Assembly (NCBI RefSeq): GCF_900105805.1
Contig: NZ_LT629788.1
Span: forward strand, 4,154,001-4,218,000
DNA: 64,000 nt
Reading direction: 5' to 3'
From: Pseudomonas moraviensis
GTDB lineage: Bacteria; Pseudomonadota; Gammaproteobacteria; Pseudomonadales; Pseudomonadaceae
In this document: one piece after another, positions 32,711 through 44,405 of the stretch
Numbering within the stretch: the stretch's first letter is position 1
Layout of the letters: each line of letters opens with the position of its first letter
The notes under the pieces: model-generated
What the model saw: only the letters and a program-made list of their open reading frames with translations
What the model was told of the DNA's origin: nothing
The model's database searches: none
Translations under genes and position numbers: made by a program

Positions 32711-33273
32711 AACGCCCTTATTCGCTCCTCCTCATAATTCCGTTTTTGCTCATTGTGGCATGGCGCATCTGGTTGCCTGCCGATCTTTCGGCTTGTCCCG
32801 CTGACGGGGAAACTGCAGGTCCACTGACCCTTGTTATTCGTGATTACTTTGAGCGCAATAGCCGGACCGACTGGCGAAACATGGATGATCGTTTCGACAT
32901 ACTTTCAACCCCCGAAGGCCAGAGCATAGCGAGTCAACCGAATTCACACACTTGCGAAGCATTGCGGGTACTGCAGAGTCCGGCGTTCAGTCAGAGTGAA
33001 AAAATCTTCACCCTAGCACTGATGTTCAGACTGCCAATCGACCAGTACATGGCCCTGATGGATCGCAGTCATCAACTCTACACGCAGGGCAAAATGGATA
33101 AGGAGGTGCTGACTCTGGTGGTATTTCCGCGCGGAACAGCCATCAACTACTGGTGGCTTCCGGCTTGGCGACAGCGTTTCAGTCGCGATGCCCCGAGCGT
33201 GCTCGACGCAAATCTGATCAACGATGTTCTTTCGGGACACTATTGGTTCGACTATCCCGGCGCAGGCTTCTGA
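32707..33273 (+). CDS. Putative immunity protein, membrane-anchored or periplasmic
   Basis: 188 residues with an N-terminal hydrophobic stretch (SLLLIIPFLLIVAWRIWL) that would anchor or export it, then a soluble domain with two cysteines (SACPAD and HTCEAL) that may pair in the periplasm. It overlaps the effector stop by 4 bases and has codon use like the effector. No family recognised. Location in the periplasm, where an amidase would act, and strict coupling support an immunity role; this is inference. Confidence 0.6.
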   Translation: MKRPYSLLLIIPFLLIVAWRIWLPADLSACPADGETAGPLTLVIRDYFERNSRTDWRNMDDRFDILSTPEGQSIASQPNSHTCEALRVLQSPAFSQSEKIFTLALMFRLPIDQYMALMDRSHQLYTQGKMDKEVLTLVVFPRGTAINYWWLPAWRQRFSRDAPSVLDANLINDVLSGHYWFDYPGAGF

Positions 33274-33382
33274 TTCTGCAAGCATGACATCCAATCCCAG
33301 CACCGCCCGCGAACTCATCCCGGGCGGTGCCTAGCCAAGTCTTGCGCAATCCCAAGCGCACGGGCACACTCTGCGCACTTTC

Positions 33383-33395
33383 GTTATAAGATTAC
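33383..33395 (+). promoter_or_regulatory. Candidate Zur box
   Basis: GTTATAAGATTAC differs from the Zur core GTTATAnTATAAC at two positions and lies 32 bases before the ATG of a zinc-cluster gene. The PAO1 counterparts PA4063-PA4066 are induced by zinc starvation. Confidence 0.5.
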
Positions 33396-33426
33396 ATAAC
33401 AAATTTTTCATTTTTTGGAGTCCGCC

Positions 33427-34020
33427 ATGCGTCGTTTGCTGCTCGCTTTGCCGTTTGCCCTGTTGCCGCTGGCCGCTGCCCATGCGGTTGATGAGCACGA
33501 TCACGACCATGAGCACGGCAGCCTCGGCGCGCATGAGCATGGTGTGGGTCGCCTGAACGCCGCGCTCGACGGTCAGACCCTGGAGCTGGAACTGGAAAGC
33601 CCGGCGATGAACCTGGTCGGTTTCGAACATGCGGCCACGTCGGACGCGGACAAGGCCAAAGTCGCTGCCGCTCGTGCGCAGCTGGAAAAACCATTGGCGC
33701 TGTTCAGTCTGCCCGCTGCGGCCGGTTGCAAAGTGGTCAGCCAGGAACTGGAAAGCCCGCTGTTCGGCGACAAGCCGGACGCTGACGATCACGACGAAGA
33801 TGAAGCGGACAAGGACGGTCACGAGCATCACCACGACCACAGCGAAATCCATGCGCATTACCAGTTCAACTGCGCCACACCGGGGGCGCTGAATACGCTG
33901 GATCTGGCGAACGTCTTCAAGACCTTCCCGGCTACGCAGAAGATTCAGGTACAACTGATCAGCGCCAGCGGCCAGCAAGGCACGGAAGTGACGGCGAAAT
34001 CGGCTGCGCTGAAATTCTGA
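33427..34020 (+). CDS. zrgA: Periplasmic zinc-binding DUF2796 protein (ZrgA-like)
   Basis: A 197-residue exported protein with two histidine/aspartate-rich stretches: DEHDHDHEHGSLGAHEHG after the signal peptide and HEHHHDHSEIHAH in the middle. This is the DUF2796 family, including Vibrio ZrgA and PAO1 PA4063, a periplasmic zinc binder of a second zinc-uptake system. TTGGAG precedes the ATG at 33427, and a Zur-like site lies further upstream. The following ABC genes complete the system, although a REP pair separates them. Confidence 0.88.
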   Translation: MRRLLLALPFALLPLAAAHAVDEHDHDHEHGSLGAHEHGVGRLNAALDGQTLELELESPAMNLVGFEHAATSDADKAKVAAARAQLEKPLALFSLPAAAGCKVVSQELESPLFGDKPDADDHDEDEADKDGHEHHHDHSEIHAHYQFNCATPGALNTLDLANVFKTFPATQKIQVQLISASGQQGTEVTAKSAALKF

Positions 34021-34037
34021 ATATTGTAGAGACCCCC

Positions 34038-34127
34038 TGTAGGAGTGAGCCTGCTCGCGATGAGGCCAGCACATTCAGCATCTATGCTGACTGACCCACC
34101 GCCATCGCGAGCAGGCTCGCTCCTACA
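34038..34127. repeat. REP pair (BIME) inside the zinc cluster
   Basis: Inverted TGTAGGAGTGAGCC and GGCTCGCTCCTACA units with the linker motif GACTGACCCACCGCC also found at 53.1 and 56.4 kb. It could lower expression of the ABC genes relative to zrgA. Confidence 0.9.
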
Positions 34128-34159
34128 CAGTGGCCACGCAACTACCCGATCGGTTTCAA

Positions 34160-34870
34160 ATGACCCAAGCACTCATCGAACTTTCCGACCTGGGCTTCAA
34201 CTGGCCCGGTCACCCGACGCTGCTGGACATCCCGGCGTTTCGTCTGGAAGCCGGCGAAACCCTGTTTCTCAAAGGCCCCAGCGGCAGCGGCAAGACCACC
34301 CTGCTCGGCCTGCTTGGCGGGGTGCAGAAGCCCAATCGCGGCAGCATTCGCCTGCTCGGCCAGGAGCTGACCGAACTCTCCGCCGGCAAGCGCGATACGT
34401 TCCGTGTCGATCACACTGGCTACATTTTCCAGCAATTCAATCTGCTGCCGTTTCTCTCGGTGCGCGAGAACGTCGAGTTGCCGTGTCACTTCTCGAAACT
34501 GCGCGCGCAACGAGCGAAACAGCGCCACGGCAGCGTCGATCAAGCCGCCGCCACGTTGCTTGCCCACTTGGGTCTGAAAGACCAAAGCCTGCTCAGTCGC
34601 CGCGCCGATTCATTGTCCATCGGCCAGCAACAACGGGTCGCTGCCGCCCGCGCATTGATTGGCCAACCGGAACTGGTGATCGCCGACGAACCGACCTCGG
34701 CGCTGGATTACGACGCCCGCGAGAACTTCATTCGCCTGCTGTTCGCCGAATGCCGCGAGGCGGGATCGAGTCTGTTGTTCGTCAGCCACGACCAGAGCCT
34801 GGCGCCGCTGTTCGACCGTCACCTGTCCCTGGCCGAGCTTAACCGCGCCGCCACGTCTGCCGAGGTCTGA
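34160..34870 (+). CDS. zrgB: ABC transporter ATP-binding protein (LolD/MacB type), zinc cluster
   Basis: A 236-residue ATPase that powers the permease encoded next. Walker A is GPSGSGKTTLL, the signature is LSIGQQQRVAAARAL and Walker B is LVIADEP. The start at 34160 (MTQALIELSDLGF) is chosen over 34130 because the upstream ten residues lie in repeat-derived DNA. It is one base from the permease gene. PA4064 in PAO1 holds the same place. Subfamily members usually move lipids or act as mechanotransmitters, so direct zinc import is uncertain. Confidence 0.88.
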   Translation: MTQALIELSDLGFNWPGHPTLLDIPAFRLEAGETLFLKGPSGSGKTTLLGLLGGVQKPNRGSIRLLGQELTELSAGKRDTFRVDHTGYIFQQFNLLPFLSVRENVELPCHFSKLRAQRAKQRHGSVDQAAATLLAHLGLKDQSLLSRRADSLSIGQQQRVAAARALIGQPELVIADEPTSALDYDARENFIRLLFAECREAGSSLLFVSHDQSLAPLFDRHLSLAELNRAATSAEV

Positions 34871-34871
34871 G

Positions 34872-36137
34872 ATGTATCTGTTTCGTCTGGCTATGGCCAG
34901 CCTGGCCAACCGCCGTTTCACTGCCCTGCTCACCGCTTTCGCCATTGCTCTTTCGGTGTGCCTGCTGCTCGCCGTCGAGCGCGTACGCACCGAAGCCAAA
35001 GCCAGTTTCGCCAGCACCATCAGCGGCACTGACCTGATCGTCGGCGCCCGCTCCGGCTCGGTCAATCTGCTGTTGTATTCGGTGTTTCGCATCGGCAATG
35101 CGACCAACAACATTCGTTGGGACAGCTTCGAACATTTCGCCAGCAACCCGAAAGTGAAGTGGGCGATCCCCATGTCCCTCGGCGATTCCCATCGCGGCTA
35201 TCGTGTGATGGGCACCACCGAAGCCTATTTCGAGCACTACCAGTACGGGCGCCAGCAACATCTGGCGCTGGCAGACGGACGTGCGTTTGCCAATGATCCT
35301 TTCGAAGTGGTGCTCGGCGCCGAAGTCGCCGAAGCGCTGCATTACAAGCTCGGCGACAAACTGGTACTGGCCCACGGCGTGGCGGCGATCAGCCTGGTCA
35401 AGCACGACGACAAACCGTTCACCGTGGTCGGCATCCTCCAGCGCACCGGCACCCCGGTAGACCGCACGCTGCATATCAGCCTCGGCGGCATGGAGGCGAT
35501 TCACATCGACTGGCACAACGGTGTGCCGGCGCGTGGCAACGGGCGGATCAGCGCCGACCAGGCACGCAACATGGACCTGACGCCGCAAGCGATCACCGCG
35601 TTCATGCTCGGTCTCAACAGCAAGATTTCCACCTTTGCCTTGCAACGCGAGATCAACGAATACCGCGGCGAACCGATGCTGGCGATTCTGCCGGGCGTGG
35701 CCTTGCAGGAATTGTGGAGCCTGATGAGCACCGCTGAAAAAGCCCTGTTCGTGGTTTCGCTGTTTGTTGTGCTGACCGGATTGATCGGCATGCTCACGGC
35801 GATTCTCACCAGCCTCAATGAGCGTCGCCGCGAGATGGCGATTCTGCGCTCGGTAGGCGCGCGACCGTGGCACATCGCAAGCCTTTTGGTGCTGGAAGCC
35901 TTTGCGTTGGCGCTGACCGGGGTGATCGCCGGGCTGGCGTTGTTGTACATCGGCATCGCCGCTGCGCAAGGTTACGTGCAGGCCAACTACGGCTTGTACC
36001 TGCCACTGGCGTGGCCGAGCGAGTATGAATGGACGCTGCTCGGTGGCATTCTGGCGGCCGCGCTGCTGATGGGCAGCGTGCCGGCCTGGCGCGCGTATCG
36101 CCAATCCCTGGCCGATGGCCTGTCGATCCGTTTATGA
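34872..36137 (+). CDS. zrgC: ABC transporter permease, FtsX/MacB type, zinc cluster
   Basis: A 421-residue inner-membrane protein. One N-terminal membrane helix (FTALLTAFAIALSVCLLLA) is followed by a large periplasmic MacB-like domain (35-260) and three C-terminal helices typical of FtsX (ALFVVSLFVVLTGLIGMLTA, then HIASLLVLEAFALALTGVIA). NERRREMAILRSVGA is the coupling segment contacting the ATPase. It overlaps the next gene by ATGA. It corresponds to PA4065. Confidence 0.88.
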   Translation: MYLFRLAMASLANRRFTALLTAFAIALSVCLLLAVERVRTEAKASFASTISGTDLIVGARSGSVNLLLYSVFRIGNATNNIRWDSFEHFASNPKVKWAIPMSLGDSHRGYRVMGTTEAYFEHYQYGRQQHLALADGRAFANDPFEVVLGAEVAEALHYKLGDKLVLAHGVAAISLVKHDDKPFTVVGILQRTGTPVDRTLHISLGGMEAIHIDWHNGVPARGNGRISADQARNMDLTPQAITAFMLGLNSKISTFALQREINEYRGEPMLAILPGVALQELWSLMSTAEKALFVVSLFVVLTGLIGMLTAILTSLNERRREMAILRSVGARPWHIASLLVLEAFALALTGVIAGLALLYIGIAAAQGYVQANYGLYLPLAWPSEYEWTLLGGILAAALLMGSVPAWRAYRQSLADGLSIRL

Positions 36138-36667
36138 GGATGTTCACCATGCCCCGCGCCCTGCTTGCGCTGCTGATGCTGGTCGCCCTGCCCGTGTGGG
36201 CCGCGGCGCCGAAAGACCTGACCTGGTCGGAAATGATCCCTTCGGACGCTGCGCCGGAAGTGCCGAACATGACGCCGTTGCATGACCTGTCGAAGATGGG
36301 CGACGCACTCTCCGCCGAATCCGCGCCGGCGGCCAAGCAGGACATGCCGAACGCACCGGTGGTGAAGAGCCTCGACGGGCAGAACATTCGCCTGCCAGGT
36401 TACATCGTGCCGCTGGAAGTCAGCGAGGAGGGGCGCACCACGGACTTCTTGCTGGTGCCGTATTTCGGCGCCTGCATCCACGTACCGCCGCCGCCGTCGA
36501 ACCAGATCGTCCATGTGAAAAGCGAACTGGGGGTGAAGCTCGATGAGCTGTATCAGCCGTACTGGGTTGAAGGACCGTTACAGGTGAAAGCGTCGAGCAG
36601 TGAGCTGGCCGATGCCGGGTATCAGATGGAGGCGGAGAAGATTTATGCGTATGAGCTGCCGGAGTAG
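36134..36667 (+). CDS. Exported DUF3299 protein of the zinc cluster
   Basis: 177 residues with a signal peptide (LLALLMLVALPVWA) and a DUF3299 domain: VKSLDGQNIRLPGYIVPLEV, then LLVPYFGACIHVPPPP. Starts at 36134 (overlapping the permease stop), 36140 and 36149 are all possible; the last has GAGG at good distance. It corresponds to PA4066, co-induced by zinc starvation. The conserved CIHVPPPP could bind metal, but no function is established. Confidence 0.85.
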   Translation: MRMFTMPRALLALLMLVALPVWAAAPKDLTWSEMIPSDAAPEVPNMTPLHDLSKMGDALSAESAPAAKQDMPNAPVVKSLDGQNIRLPGYIVPLEVSEEGRTTDFLLVPYFGACIHVPPPPSNQIVHVKSELGVKLDELYQPYWVEGPLQVKASSSELADAGYQMEAEKIYAYELPE

Positions 36668-36687
36668 ACTCCGGTAGATTTCAAGAT

Positions 36688-36766
36688 CAAAAGATCGCAG
36701 CCTTCGGCAGCTCCTACATGGGATCGCATTTCAACTGTGGGAGCTGCCGAAGGCTGCGATCTTTTT
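36688..36766. repeat. REP pair (BIME), GCTGCCGAAGG type
   Basis: Inverted copies about 25 bases apart after the zinc cluster; it includes the IS110-type target GCAGCTCCTAC. Confidence 0.9.
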
Positions 36767-36784
36767 GGGGGTATGACGGTTTCA

Positions 36785-36798
36785 TTGAGCTGAGTCAA
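36785..36798 (+). promoter_or_regulatory. Possible ANR/FNR box upstream of oprG
   Basis: TTGAG-CTGA-GTCAA matches TTGAT-N4-ATCAA at 8 of 10 positions and lies 66 bases before the start. FNR-type control of OmpW/OprG genes is known in enterics and P. aeruginosa. Confidence 0.35.
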
Positions 36799-36863
36799 AA
36801 CACCGTATCAGACGGCTTCGTACCCTAGGACATCGAACATTTTTCATGTCTTTCGGAGCCCCC

Positions 36864-37562
36864 ATGAACAAGTCCTTGCTCAGCGCCTCGCTGTTTGCCC
36901 TTGCGCTCGCAGCCCCGCTCGCCCACGCCCACGAAGCCGGTGACATTCTCGTGCGCGCCGGCGCGATCACCGTCAACCCGAAGGCCGACAGCTCCAGCGT
37001 CAAGGTCGATCAGGGTCCGCTGAGCGGCACCAACCTGGGCGGCAAGGCGACCATGAGCAGCGACACCCAACTGGGTCTGAACTTCGCCTACATGCTCACC
37101 AACAACATTGGTATCGAGCTGCTCGCGGCGACGCCGTTCGAGCATGACGTCAAGCTCAAGGGCACCGCATTGCCCGCTGCCAATGGCAAGCTCGGCACCC
37201 TGAAACACCTGCCGCCGACCCTTAGCGTCGTCTACTACCCGCTGGATTCGAAATCGCCGTTCCAGCCTTATGTCGGCGGCGGCATCAACTACACCTGGAT
37301 CTACGACGAACACGTCGGCAGCGAAGCCAGCGCCAACGGCTTCAGCAACTTCAAGGCGAAAAATTCCTGGGGCCTGGCCTGGCAGGTCGGCGCCGACTAC
37401 ATGATCACCGACAACATCATGCTCAACGCCCAGGTGCGCTACATCGATATCGACACCCGCGCGACCGTCGAGAACAATGCCGTCGCACCCGGCACCCGTG
37501 CACGGGTGAATGTGGACGTCGATCCATTCATCTACATGGTTGGTTTGGGCTATAAGTTCTAA
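36864..37562 (+). CDS. oprG: OmpW-family outer-membrane protein (OprG-like)
   Basis: A 232-residue eight-stranded outer-membrane barrel that lets small hydrophobic molecules cross laterally. The signal peptide ends near AHAHA; the OmpW pattern follows: GDILVRAGAITVNPKAD, then LGLNFAYMLTNNIGIELLAA, then PFQPYVGGGINYT, ending in IYMVGLGYKF with the terminal phenylalanine needed for barrel assembly. GGAG before the ATG at 36864 sets the start. PAO1 has oprG (PA4067) at the same position after the zinc genes. Confidence 0.93.
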   Translation: MNKSLLSASLFALALAAPLAHAHEAGDILVRAGAITVNPKADSSSVKVDQGPLSGTNLGGKATMSSDTQLGLNFAYMLTNNIGIELLAATPFEHDVKLKGTALPAANGKLGTLKHLPPTLSVVYYPLDSKSPFQPYVGGGINYTWIYDEHVGSEASANGFSNFKAKNSWGLAWQVGADYMITDNIMLNAQVRYIDIDTRATVENNAVAPGTRARVNVDVDPFIYMVGLGYKF

Positions 37563-37697
37563 GCTGACTTTGACCGAACGTTCACGTGGTGGTGAATGAG
37601 GCTTGGTGGCGGGCAGGCACAGAACTGACGACGACCGTACGCAGTCGATCGGGGGATAAGATTCCCTCGTCACAGGGATAGCGATATTCCGGCCGTG

Positions 37698-37727
37698 AAA
37701 AAGGCGCCTGTTGCAGGGCGCCTTTTT
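37698..37727 (+). terminator. Rho-independent terminator after oprG
   Basis: AAAAAGGCGCC, a loop, then GGCGCCTTTTT; symmetric, so it may also act on minus-strand transcription. It lies 135 bases after the oprG stop. Confidence 0.85.
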
Positions 37728-37762
37728 CATTTGGTGCTGAGTCGTGTGGTGGGTTCGAGATC

Positions 37763-37912
37763 GGGGCCCCTCACCCCAGCCCTCTCCCGAGGGAGAGGGA
37801 GCCGATTTGTGTGTTGTTCAACACCTGAGTTCGGCTCGGTATTCCAGGTCGGCGTATTTCGCCCAGTCACCCTGGTCAGTCCCCTCTCCCTTTGGGAGAG
37901 GGTTAGTGAGGG
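37763..37912. repeat. Inverted pair of CCCTCTCCC-type repeats
   Basis: Copies at 37763-37805 and 37881-37912 face each other across about 75 bases. With the terminator at 37698 they fill the 355-base gap between oprG and the convergent epimerase gene; no gene is seen in it. Confidence 0.75.
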
Positions 37913-37917
37913 CTTTA

Positions 37918-38850
37918 TCAGGCACGCCCAAGCAGCCGCGCCAAGCCCACACTCATCGGCGTCTGCGGCGGCATTTCAAAGCGCTGCAGCAAGCGTCGGT
38001 TATCCGCCCTTGAATGGCGGATATCACCCGAACGTGCCGGCCCGTAACTCACGGGCGGCAGCTCGCCGACTACCGATTTCAACGCTTCGAGCATCTGCTT
38101 GAGGCTCATCGCCTGATTCCAGCCAACGTTGACCGCGCCTTCCTGCACTTCGGGCTTTTCAATCGCCTGCACCAGCAAATCGACCAGATCGCCGACATAC
38201 AGGAAATCGCGGGTCTGCTCGCCATCGCCAAACACGGTGATCGGCAAACCTTTGGAGGCGCGTTCGCTGAAGATGCTGATCACCCCGGAGTACGGCGAGG
38301 ACGGATCCTGGCGTGGGCCGAAGATGTTGAAGAAGCGAAAAATCGCCGGCTCCAGGCCATGCTGGCGACGATAAAAATCGAAGTACTGCTCACCGGCCAG
38401 TTTGTCCGACGCATACGGCGTCAGCGGGGCTTTCGGGGTGTCTTCGTCGATCGACTCGCCTTCGCCATTGTTGCCGTACACCGCCGCGCTGGAGGCGTAC
38501 ACCACACGCTTGACCCTGGCCAGACGCATGGCTTCGCAGACATTCAGGGTGCCGATGAAATTGCTCTGGTGGGTTTTCACCGGATCGTCCACCGAGGCCT
38601 GCACCGAGGCCACGGCAGCCAGATGCGCAACAGCGCTGCAGCCCTGCATGGCGCGGGCCACCGATGCGGCATCGGCAACGTCACCAACCAGCAATTCGAC
38701 CTTGGGATTGTCCAGCGGCAGGTTGCTGCGTTTGCCGGTCGACAGGTCGTCGAGCACGCGCACCGAATAGCCCTTGGCGAGCAGGGCATCGGTCAGGTGC
38801 GAGCCGATGAATCCGGCTCCGCCAGTGATTAAAACCGTTCCTTCAGCCAT
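37918..38850 (-). CDS. NAD-dependent nucleotide-sugar epimerase (GalE-like)
   Basis: A 310-residue extended short-chain dehydrogenase acting on UDP-sugars. GGAGFIGSHL binds NAD; the catalytic serine and tyrosine are in YASSAAVYG and PYASDK (YxxxK). The C-terminal sugar-binding part has RFFNIFGPRQDPSSPYSGV. It overlaps the preceding reductase-like gene by 8 bases, so the two make one unit, probably for a surface polysaccharide. The exact sugar cannot be told; PAO1 has a similar pair after oprG. Confidence 0.85.
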   Translation of the reverse strand: MAEGTVLITGGAGFIGSHLTDALLAKGYSVRVLDDLSTGKRSNLPLDNPKVELLVGDVADAASVARAMQGCSAVAHLAAVASVQASVDDPVKTHQSNFIGTLNVCEAMRLARVKRVVYASSAAVYGNNGEGESIDEDTPKAPLTPYASDKLAGEQYFDFYRRQHGLEPAIFRFFNIFGPRQDPSSPYSGVISIFSERASKGLPITVFGDGEQTRDFLYVGDLVDLLVQAIEKPEVQEGAVNVGWNQAMSLKQMLEALKSVVGELPPVSYGPARSGDIRHSRADNRRLLQRFEMPPQTPMSVGLARLLGRA

Positions 38851-39727
38851 GTCGGTAGAACCTGTCCAGTAAGCCCGGGAGGGCGGCACGCCAGGCGCGC
38901 GGCTTGATCCCGAAAGTGTGGAGAATTTTCTTGCAGGCCAGTACTGCATGTTGTGGCTCTTCGGCAGCATCCGGGCGCGCGGCGTGTGCCTGCGCAGTCG
39001 GTGCTTCGATGGCCAGCGCGTGCAGGCTGCGTGCTTCGGTGAGAATCGCCTGGCCCAGCGCCAGCGGCGTGGTCGCTTCGTGGCCGGCGTAATGGTAAGT
39101 GCCCCACAGCGGCGCGGCGCAGTCGAGTTGCTTGAGTACGGAAATGATCACCCGCGCCGCGTCATCGACCGGCGTGGGGTTGCCGCGACGGTCATCGGCC
39201 AGCAGCAATTCTTCTGGTTTTTCCGCACGGGCGAGAAAGCGCCCGAGGGTGCCGTCGGGGCTGTCGTCGAGCAGCCAGCCAAAGCGCAGCAGCACATGTT
39301 GCGGGCAGGTCGCGCGCACGCTCTGTTCAATGCGCCACAAGGCCTGACCGCGCAGGCCCAGCGGCACCGGTTCGTCCTTTTCGCTGTAAGCCGTGGCCCG
39401 CGAGCCATCGAACACGCGATAGCTCGACGGTTGCACGAGGACAATGTTGTGATGCTGGCACAGTTCGGCCAGACGCTCGATGGCGCGTTCCTGGCCGATC
39501 ATGCGGCTTTCGCTCACACTCTCGGCCTGGAACCAGTCGAAATAGTAGGCGAGGTTGATCAACGCATCGGGACGGGTGTCGTCGAGCAGTTGTGTGAGGC
39601 TCGCGGCATCCCAGCCGTTTTCGGGCGGGCGGGGGGCGAGGAAACCGATGTCTTCTTCCGCACCGAGGCGAATCAGCGCCTGCCCAAGGGCATTTCCGCC
39701 GCCCAGTAACATAAGGCGCATTCGCAT
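38843..39727 (-). CDS. Sugar-nucleotide reductase-like protein (RmlD-type fold)
   Basis: A 294-residue Rossmann protein related to dTDP-4-dehydrorhamnose reductases: MLLGGGNALGQALIRLG at the cofactor end, then ALINLAYYFDWFQAE and VQPSSYRVFDGSRATAYSE. The usual YxxxK is altered (LRGQALWRIEQ follows where the lysine would be expected), so it may not be a standard reductase. The start at 39727 is chosen; 39721 is equally possible. It is coupled to the epimerase gene. Confidence 0.75.
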   Translation of the reverse strand: MRMRLMLLGGGNALGQALIRLGAEEDIGFLAPRPPENGWDAASLTQLLDDTRPDALINLAYYFDWFQAESVSESRMIGQERAIERLAELCQHHNIVLVQPSSYRVFDGSRATAYSEKDEPVPLGLRGQALWRIEQSVRATCPQHVLLRFGWLLDDSPDGTLGRFLARAEKPEELLLADDRRGNPTPVDDAARVIISVLKQLDCAAPLWGTYHYAGHEATTPLALGQAILTEARSLHALAIEAPTAQAHAARPDAAEEPQHAVLACKKILHTFGIKPRAWRAALPGLLDRFYRHG

Positions 39728-39887
39728 AGAGTCAGCAGGCCCAGTCTGATTGGAACGATGGCTTTGACGACGGCACGCGTGGCGCCGTGGTCGATCATTG
39801 CCGGAATCGTTGCATTTTGCGGGTTTAGTGCGCAACCGTCACCCGTAAAGTGTAGATGCCGGGATTTGTATCGCCCCCACTGGTGCT

Positions 39888-39953
39888 ATTGCGAGCAGGC
39901 TCACTCCTAGAGGGGACCGCATTCCAAGGTTGGAGCGAGCCTGCTCGCGAAGG
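39888..39953. repeat. REP pair (BIME) upstream of lhr
   Basis: TTGCGAGCAGGCTCACTCCTA and its inverted GGAGCGAGCCTGCTCGCGAA partner about 20 bases away, between two divergent genes. Confidence 0.85.
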
Positions 39954-40003
39954 GGTCCGAACGGTACTTGCATCTTCCCGCCCTCGCCCGCATAACTTCT
40001 GTC

Positions 40004-44290
<4,287 letters not shown>

Positions 44291-44308
44291 GGGTGTCTGT
44301 TGTAGTGC

Positions 44309-44376
44309 CATCGCGAGCAGGCTCACTCCTACATTCTGGAATGCATTCCCCTGTAGGAGTGAGCCTGCTCGCGATG
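44309..44376. repeat. REP pair (BIME) between convergent lhr and mscS-like gene
   Basis: Inverted copies of CGCGAGCAGGCTCACTCCTA about 20 bases apart. Confidence 0.9.
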
Positions 44377-44405
44377 AGGCCGGGACATTCAACGCAGAGC
44401 TCAGA

